Of a DNA stretch of 64,000 nt, positions 59,476 through 64,000 are shown piece by piece; within the stretch, counting starts at the first letter, position 1, and each line of letters begins with the position of its first letter. The stretch comes from Sulfurovum sp. NBC37-1 (GTDB taxonomy: Bacteria > Campylobacterota > Campylobacteria > Campylobacterales > Sulfurovaceae): assembly GCF_000010345.1 (NCBI RefSeq), contig NC_009663.1, positions 434,001 to 498,000 on the forward strand, read 5' to 3'. Below the pieces are notes generated by a model. It made no database searches and was not told where the DNA came from. It worked only from the letters and a program-made list of their open reading frames with translations. The translations under genes were made by a program, and so were the position numbers.

Positions 59476-60534
59476 TTAGAGGGCTTTAGTAAGCTCTTCG
59501 GGTTTGTTGGCGAACTGTATCGCTGTCTCACGACTGATCTTTCCGTCCCTGATAAACTTGAGAAGTGCCTGGCTCTGGGTCTGCATGCCTGTACCTTCCT
59601 GCCCGAGCTGCATCTGCGAATAGATCTGGTGTACTTTGTCTTCACGGATCAGGTTGGAGATCGCATGGTTTGTCACAAGAATTTCATGTGAAGCAACACG
59701 CCCTCCACCGAGTTTGGGTAGAAGCGACTGCGCAATGACGGCAACGAGCGAGGTGGAGATCATAGCTCTGATTTGTGGCTGTTCATCACCGGTGAAAACA
59801 TCGATGATACGGTTGATGGTCCCGGGTGCAGAAGAAGTGTGTAGGGTACCGAATACAAGGTGTCCTGTCTCTGCCGCAGTCAGTGCCGCTTCAATCGTCT
59901 CTTTGTCCCTCATTTCCCCGATCAGGATGATATCGGGATCCTGACGCATAGCAAACTTGAGGGCTGCGGAAAAACTTTTGGTATCTTCTCCAACCCCTCT
60001 GTGGGAGAAGACACACTTTTTGTTTGTGTGAATGAATTCCACAGGATCTTCCACTGTTATGATGTGTTTCTGCTCATAAAGGTTGATCTCATTCAGGAGA
60101 GCAGCCAATGTGGTCGACTTACCTGAACCTGTAGGCCCGGTCACGAGGATGAGTCCTTTTTCCCGCTTGATCAGCTTTTTAAAGATCGATGGTGCTCCAA
60201 GATCGTCGAGAGAAGGGATCTCAATGGGAATAACCCTGAAAGCAGCTGCGACATTGCCCAGTGTACGATAGTAGTTCGCTCTGAAACGGCCGATCCCCGG
60301 TAGATAAAGGGCGAAATCAAGTTCATCATACTCTTCAAAATGCTGTTTTTGTTTTTCTGTGATCATTGAATAACACATCTCTTCAATATCTTCGCCGGTC
60401 AGCTTTGGAAGGTTAACAGGTTTGAGTGCGCCGTCAAGCCTTATCTGCGGTTCCGCATCTGAGACCAGGTGGAGGTCTGAAGCACCGTGTTTTACAACAC
60501 TTTGTAAGAGTTTTTTGATATCGAAATCGGCCAT
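59476..60534 (-). CDS. pilT: PilT-like type IV pilus retraction ATPase
   Basis: 352 residues. The GSPII/PilT ATPase has Walker A TGPTGSGKSTTLAAL, the Asp and His boxes (ITVEDPVEFIH, HRGVGEDTKSF), Walker B DIILIGEMRD and the late AIRNLIRE-type segment (AISNLIREDK). It pulls back type IV pili, driving twitching and DNA uptake, which fits dprA elsewhere in the window. No other pilus genes lie nearby. It sits between gatC/arsC-like and cvpA. Confidence 0.93.
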   Translation of the reverse strand: MADFDIKKLLQSVVKHGASDLHLVSDAEPQIRLDGALKPVNLPKLTGEDIEEMCYSMITEKQKQHFEEYDELDFALYLPGIGRFRANYYRTLGNVAAAFRVIPIEIPSLDDLGAPSIFKKLIKREKGLILVTGPTGSGKSTTLAALLNEINLYEQKHIITVEDPVEFIHTNKKCVFSHRGVGEDTKSFSAALKFAMRQDPDIILIGEMRDKETIEAALTAAETGHLVFGTLHTSSAPGTINRIIDVFTGDEQPQIRAMISTSLVAVIAQSLLPKLGGGRVASHEILVTNHAISNLIREDKVHQIYSQMQLGQEGTGMQTQSQALLKFIRDGKISRETAIQFANKPEELTKAL

Positions 60535-60553
60535 GAAAATCCTTCTTAATTCT

Positions 60554-60895
60554 TTAGATTAGTAAATTTTGATACTGTAACTCATTATATCCAATTATCA
60601 CATTCTTTTCAAATGATATAACAGGCCTTTTGATCAGCATATTTTCTTTGGCCAGCCATTGGCGTTTCTCATCGTCGGAAAGGTTTTGGTCTTTCAGTTT
60701 GAGGGTTCTGTATGTCGTGCCTCTGGTGTTGAAGAGTGTGTTGATATCACTTTCCTTCAGCCAGGTATCGATAGTTCCCTGTGTAACGGATGTTTCGCGA
60801 AAATCGATGAATTCATAAGAGATCCCATGCGCTTTGAGGAATTTCACTGCCTTGCGGACACTGTCACAATTCTTGATACCGTATACTTTGATCAT
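60554..60895 (-). CDS. ArsC/Spx/YffB-family protein
   Basis: 113 residues, thioredoxin-like fold. MIKVYGIKNCDSVRKAVKFL has a single cysteine (C10) in the usual NCDS position, followed by YEFIDFRE and ENMLIKRPVI. With CDSVRK rather than CXXC it fits the YffB/Spx-like ArsC group, whose true substrate is not firmly known; arsenate reductase is possible but not supported by neighbours. It lies 5 bases after gatC. Confidence 0.82.
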   Translation of the reverse strand: MIKVYGIKNCDSVRKAVKFLKAHGISYEFIDFRETSVTQGTIDTWLKESDINTLFNTRGTTYRTLKLKDQNLSDDEKRQWLAKENMLIKRPVISFEKNVIIGYNELQYQNLLI

Positions 60896-60900
60896 GGGCT

Positions 60901-61191
60901 TTATTCGATAATCGCAGGTACAATGAAAAAGTCATCTTTGCTTTCAGGTGCACGGGAGAGAATGTCCCTGGCAATGTTATTCTCTGTTCTTGGGATGTCC
61001 TCTCTCAAGGGTGTTCCTCCCTTCAGTGTCGAAAAGGCTGCATCGAGATGATCCGTATTGAGTTCGTTGAGATTATCGATGTAGCCGAGTATTTCACTCA
61101 GCTGACCCATCACTTCCTCTTTTTTTGAATCATCGATACGAAGATGGGAGAGTTTTTCGAGTTTTTCCAAAACAGTGTTGTCTATCTGCAC
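60901..61191 (-). CDS. gatC: Glutamyl-tRNA(Gln)/aspartyl-tRNA(Asn) amidotransferase subunit C
   Basis: 96 residues, complete. VLEKLEKLSHLRID, MGQLSEILGYIDNLNEL, and the late GGTPLREDIPR are typical GatC features. It stabilises GatA-GatB, which convert misacylated glutamyl- or aspartyl-tRNA. gatA and gatB are not in the window. It is first in the run toward cvpA and fur, as in C. jejuni Cj0398 (recalled). Confidence 0.93.
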   Translation of the reverse strand: MQIDNTVLEKLEKLSHLRIDDSKKEEVMGQLSEILGYIDNLNELNTDHLDAAFSTLKGGTPLREDIPRTENNIARDILSRAPESKDDFFIVPAIIE

Positions 61192-61293
61192 AGTTTCCCT
61201 TTTTATCTTTATATTATAACTGTATCATTATATATTAATTTGGTTTAAGATATAACTATAATTATAAGTATAGCAAGTATAAAGGATTGAAAT

Positions 61294-61638
61294 ATGATGC
61301 AGCAACTGGATATGAGTTCCCCCGAGTTTTTGGCAGAACTGGAAAAAACAAAAAAGTTCACAGATAAGGTATGCAAGCAGTTCGGATGGGAATACCATCC
61401 GATGCATGATGTCAATGAAGGTGTACAGCTCGGTCTGGCCAGACATAAAATGCTTTACGGAAAAAGATTCTGTCCCTGCTACATGGTAGAGCCTGATCAG
61501 TCCAAACCTGGAAAATTCAAAAGTTCGGATGACCGTATCTGTCCCTGTCCCCAGGCGATCAACGATGAGGTCCCCAATGAGGGGAAATGCCACTGCGGTA
61601 TCTTCTGTACGCCTGAATATGTGGCTGAGAACAGTTAG
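61294..61638 (+). CDS. Ferredoxin-thioredoxin reductase catalytic subunit-like
   Basis: 114 residues. Seven cysteines fit the family: C27, then C60-P-C62, C83-P-C85, and C99-H-C101 with C105 in CHCGIFC. They hold a 4Fe-4S cluster beside the redox-active disulfide. In plants and cyanobacteria the enzyme passes electrons from ferredoxin to thioredoxin; the variable subunit is not seen here, as in other non-photosynthetic bacteria. A rhodanese gene follows by 90 bases, suggesting a sulfur or thiol role. Confidence 0.88.
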   Translation: MMQQLDMSSPEFLAELEKTKKFTDKVCKQFGWEYHPMHDVNEGVQLGLARHKMLYGKRFCPCYMVEPDQSKPGKFKSSDDRICPCPQAINDEVPNEGKCHCGIFCTPEYVAENS

Positions 61639-61728
61639 TGCAGGAAGTAACGTTAAATAAGATAGGGTACAATACGCGATCATTTTAACATCAGGAGTGA
61701 AAAAAATCCTGAGACTACGGAGAGTATT

Positions 61729-62073
61729 ATGCAAGAACTTCTTGAAAAAAACCATGTCAGTTCCTCGGAACTTGAAACCCTGTTGAAAGCCAGAGAAGAA
61801 GGAAAAGTAGATTTTTTGCTTATCGATGTACGGGAAGATATGGAGTACAACATGGGCCACATCAAAGGTGTGGATATGTTAAGGCCAACGTCCACGTTCC
61901 AGCAGTGGGCCCAGGAAATTTTTGATTCATACAAAGATAAAACTATTATATTTACCTGTCGGACAGATAACCGAAGCGGGCAGGTGCAGCATGTCTTCGC
62001 ACAGAACGGCCACAGTAAAATATTGAACCACATCGGCGGGATCGTATCGTATCGCGGTGAAATAGAAAAATAA
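61729..62073 (+). CDS. Single-domain rhodanese
   Basis: 114 residues. LLIDVREDMEYNMGHIKGV and the active-site loop FTCRTDNRSG with C77 are complete. It moves sulfane sulfur onto a thiol acceptor and is cytoplasmic (no signal). The GAGAG-type purine run before the ATG serves as ribosome site. It lies between the FTR-like gene and dapE, so the three may share a transcript. Confidence 0.88.
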   Translation: MQELLEKNHVSSSELETLLKAREEGKVDFLLIDVREDMEYNMGHIKGVDMLRPTSTFQQWAQEIFDSYKDKTIIFTCRTDNRSGQVQHVFAQNGHSKILNHIGGIVSYRGEIEK

Positions 62074-62084
62074 AAAGAGCAAAA

Positions 62085-63188
62085 ATGAATGTCGTCGACC
62101 TTTTAATGAAGCTGTTGAGCTTCAAATCCGTTACACCCGATGATGCAGGTTCCCTGGCATTCATAGAATCTTATCTTAAAGGGTACGAAGCAACATATGT
62201 GAACAAAGAGGGAGTAAAGAATCTCTTTTTGACCAAAAAATTCTCCGAGGGACCCCATCTCTGCTTTGCCGGTCATGTCGATGTCGTTCCTGCCGGTGAC
62301 GGTTGGCATACCAATCCCTTCGTTCCCGTGATCAAAGAGGGAAAGATCTATGCCCGCGGTACACAGGATATGAAGAGCGGTGTGGCTGCTTTTGTGCAGG
62401 CGGTCAAAGAGTGTGAAGACTTTTCGGGCAGGCTCTCCATTCTGCTTACTTCAGATGAAGAAGGCGATGCCACCTACGGCACCCAGATCATGCTTCAGCA
62501 CCTTAAAGAGATTGACCTGCTCCCTGATGCCTGCATCGTGGCGGAACCGACCTGTGAAACGGCTTTTGGAGATGCGATCAAAGTGGGACGGAGAGGTTCC
62601 GTCAACGGCGTGATAGAAAAACACGGCATACAGGGACATGCAGCCTACCCGGAGAAAGCAAAGAATCCCATTCACAAGGTGGCGCAGGTGCTTCCAATGA
62701 TGGCGGGAGTGAACCTTGATGAGGGCGACGAATTTTTTGGCCCAAGTCAGTTCGTTATCACCGACCTGCGTGCCGGTATGGAAGTTACCAATGTTACACC
62801 GGGAAAACTTAAAATGATGTTCAATGTCCGCAACTCGACTGAAACGACTTTGGAAGATGTGGAGAAATTTGTGCACACCTATTTCAACGGAATGGATTAT
62901 GACTTGACACTCAAACAGTCTGCCACACCTTTTTTGACGGATCCCGACCGGCCGATCGTACATGCCCTGGATGAAAGCATTCAGAAAGTCTGCGGCATCA
63001 CGCCAAAACATTCTACGGCAGGCGGGACCAGTGATGCAAGATTCATCGCGGCCGACAACATAGATGTCATTGAATTCGGTGTGATCAACGATACGATCCA
63101 TGCACCCAATGAGAGAACCTCGATCGAAGAAGTTGAAAAACTGTATGAAGTTTTCAAAGAAACGATCAAGTATTTCACCCAAGGATAA
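62085..63188 (+). CDS. dapE: Succinyl-diaminopimelate desuccinylase
   Basis: 367 residues, M20 metallopeptidase family. The metal ligands lie in CFAGHVDVVPAGDGWH, the catalytic glutamate in LTSDEEGDAT, and STAGGTSDARF and NDTIHAPNE are the late DapE signatures. It makes L,L-diaminopimelate for lysine and peptidoglycan, downstream of lysC in the same pathway. It begins 11 bases after the rhodanese gene. Confidence 0.94.
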   Translation: MNVVDLLMKLLSFKSVTPDDAGSLAFIESYLKGYEATYVNKEGVKNLFLTKKFSEGPHLCFAGHVDVVPAGDGWHTNPFVPVIKEGKIYARGTQDMKSGVAAFVQAVKECEDFSGRLSILLTSDEEGDATYGTQIMLQHLKEIDLLPDACIVAEPTCETAFGDAIKVGRRGSVNGVIEKHGIQGHAAYPEKAKNPIHKVAQVLPMMAGVNLDEGDEFFGPSQFVITDLRAGMEVTNVTPGKLKMMFNVRNSTETTLEDVEKFVHTYFNGMDYDLTLKQSATPFLTDPDRPIVHALDESIQKVCGITPKHSTAGGTSDARFIAADNIDVIEFGVINDTIHAPNERTSIEEVEKLYEVFKETIKYFTQG

Positions 63189-63192
63189 TACC

Positions 63193-63597
63193 ATGAAAAA
63201 AATCTTACTTTTCTCTATTCTCATGATGTTCACACAGCTCTTTGCCGATATCGACTGGCAGAAAGACCTCTCATCTGCTTTTGCAAAAGCGGCCAAAGAG
63301 CATAAGGTCGTCATGGTCATGGTGGAAGGAGAACACTGCAAATGGTGCAAAAAAATGCGCTATCGTACACTGGGTGACGAAGGTGTGGAAAAGAAGCTTT
63401 CCAACTATGTGACTGTCCGTGTTATGGAGGAAGATGAGAAAGCAGTGAAAACACTGCCTGAGATCGACGGCGTACCGACCATCTTCTTTATGAATGCAGA
63501 CAAAGAGGTGATCCAGAAACTGGTCGGATATTATGATGTGGATGACTTCCTCAGCTTTATCACTACTGTGGAAGAGAAAAGAGCTGCACAGAAGTGA
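63193..63597 (+). CDS. Exported thioredoxin-like protein
   Basis: 134 residues from the ATG at 63193, which has AAGGATAATACC upstream; the longer frame from 63100 overlaps dapE and is not supported. A signal peptide (MKKILLFSILMMFTQLFA) precedes a thioredoxin fold with CKWC at C49-C52 and the cis-proline region DGVPTIFFMN. It is probably a periplasmic thiol oxidoreductase related to DUF255/thioredoxin_7 proteins. It follows dapE by 4 bases. Confidence 0.85.
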   Translation: MKKILLFSILMMFTQLFADIDWQKDLSSAFAKAAKEHKVVMVMVEGEHCKWCKKMRYRTLGDEGVEKKLSNYVTVRVMEEDEKAVKTLPEIDGVPTIFFMNADKEVIQKLVGYYDVDDFLSFITTVEEKRAAQK

Positions 63598-63612
63598 TCT
63601 CCCCGGGAGATC
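63596..63612 (+). terminator. Hairpin after the thioredoxin gene
   Basis: GATCTCCCCGGGAGATC is a near-perfect palindrome overlapping the stop codon region and followed by GGGTTTT. It may end the dapE-thioredoxin transcript before the next gene, whose own ribosome site is strong. Confidence 0.5.
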
Positions 63613-63660
63613 GGGTTTTCCCTGTCTGTTTCAGGTAGTTCTTAAAGGAGGAGGAAACAA

Positions 63661-64000
63661 GTGTTCAGTAAACCGAAATTTACCGAATATGTCATGGCCA
63701 GACTGGTGACACTCGGCGTATTCCTTTTTATCCTCTTTTCTGTCCTCATCGTAGTCGTTATGCAGGAACGGGAGGATATACTCCTTTCCATCGTTTTGCT
63801 TGGCATCGCTTTCGCTATTTTTATCTTCTCCATTTTCCGTGGTGCCAAACGTATGCAGAACGAGCTTGAAGTGATCAACAAATATCTCAAGAATCTTGAT
63901 GAGATAGAAAAGATCGATTACGAGACATGCTTCTTTACGCGTGAATTCGAAGAGATCAACGAGAATCTGATCCGTGTACTCAAAAATGCCAAAAAACGTG
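63661..64000 (+). CDS. Probable sensor histidine kinase, N-terminal part cut by window edge
   Basis: 113 codons from a GTG at 63661, preceded by AAAGGAGGAGGAAACAA. Two membrane segments (about 11-36 and 43-61) are followed by a charged, helical region (NELEVINKYLKNLDEIEKI, EFEEINENLIRVLKNAKK) resembling the HAMP-like linker before a dimerisation domain. The kinase core would lie outside the window, so the assignment rests on topology and wording; a chemotaxis or other membrane signalling protein is the main alternative. Confidence 0.5.
   Translation, partial: MFSKPKFTEYVMARLVTLGVFLFILFSVLIVVVMQEREDILLSIVLLGIAFAIFIFSIFRGAKRMQNELEVINKYLKNLDEIEKIDYETCFFTREFEEINENLIRVLKNAKKR

Overview
The window looks like a chromosomal piece of a Campylobacterota bacterium of the Sulfurovum type (Sulfurovaceae or close). 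The evidence is the lineage-marker gene hobA sitting between lysC and a short holB, a desulforubrerythrin, an ArsRS-like two-component pair, a class II DAHP synthase, and gene order that matches known Campylobacter jejuni blocks. This is inferred from recalled family knowledge and gene order; no database was searched. No rRNA, tRNA or CRISPR array was seen.

Three conserved blocks can be followed. Block A (0.9-21.2 kb) keeps holA-rnr, ilvC, a YibQ-type polysaccharide deacetylase, dprA and ruvX in the order of C. jejuni Cj0630c-Cj0635. It is opened by inserted material: mqo, htpX, a DUF1566 protein, a small element with inverted-repeat ends, an M15 peptidase, pyk, an IS5-like element, an oxidative-stress operon (desulforubrerythrin, catalase, bacterioferritin) behind an AT-rich palindrome, an SPFH/NfeD pair, a TlpA-like thioredoxin and nagZ. 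Block B (22.8-37.7 kb) runs queA, tatC, tatB, hemW on the minus strand and rppH, lysC, hobA, holB, folP, a SanA-like gene, ligA, tlyA, ribF and cmoA on the plus strand, close to Cj0577c-Cj0590, with a REC-PAS-GGDEF gene inserted before cmoA. Block C (42.6-61.2 kb, minus strand) is gatC, an ArsC-like gene, pilT, cvpA, fur, lysS, glyA, a DUF1882-like gene, a SPOR protein, trpE and aroE, close to Cj0398-Cj0405. It is interrupted twice: by an IS1380-like element, a Kef-type antiporter and a lytic transglycosylase between lysS and glyA, and by an RND permease plus an AT-rich cassette-like array between the DUF1882-like gene and the SPOR gene.

Between B and C lie aroG behind two near-identical operator-like repeats, an ArsRS-like pair and an eight-heme cytochrome c whose start overlaps the aroE stop. 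The right end holds a ferredoxin-thioredoxin reductase catalytic subunit, a rhodanese, dapE, a periplasmic thioredoxin and the start of a probable sensor kinase. A membrane diguanylate cyclase is cut by the left edge.

The most interesting signals are: (1) the cassette-like run of unrelated small AT-rich genes bounded by AACCTTATAA/TTATAAGGTT palindromes at 48.9-50.5 kb; (2) a conserved DUF1882-like gene at 50.57-51.07 kb with no ATG, GTG or TTG start, apparently starting at ATA; (3) two inverted 150-bp copies of a stem-forming element around yibQ-dprA-tlpA; (4) a pair of 53-bp repeats upstream of aroG that differ almost only in the spacer of a perfect palindrome; (5) a 174-bp element with 20-bp inverted ends holding the 3' end of a lost gene; and (6) a TatC with a roughly 100-residue first periplasmic loop.
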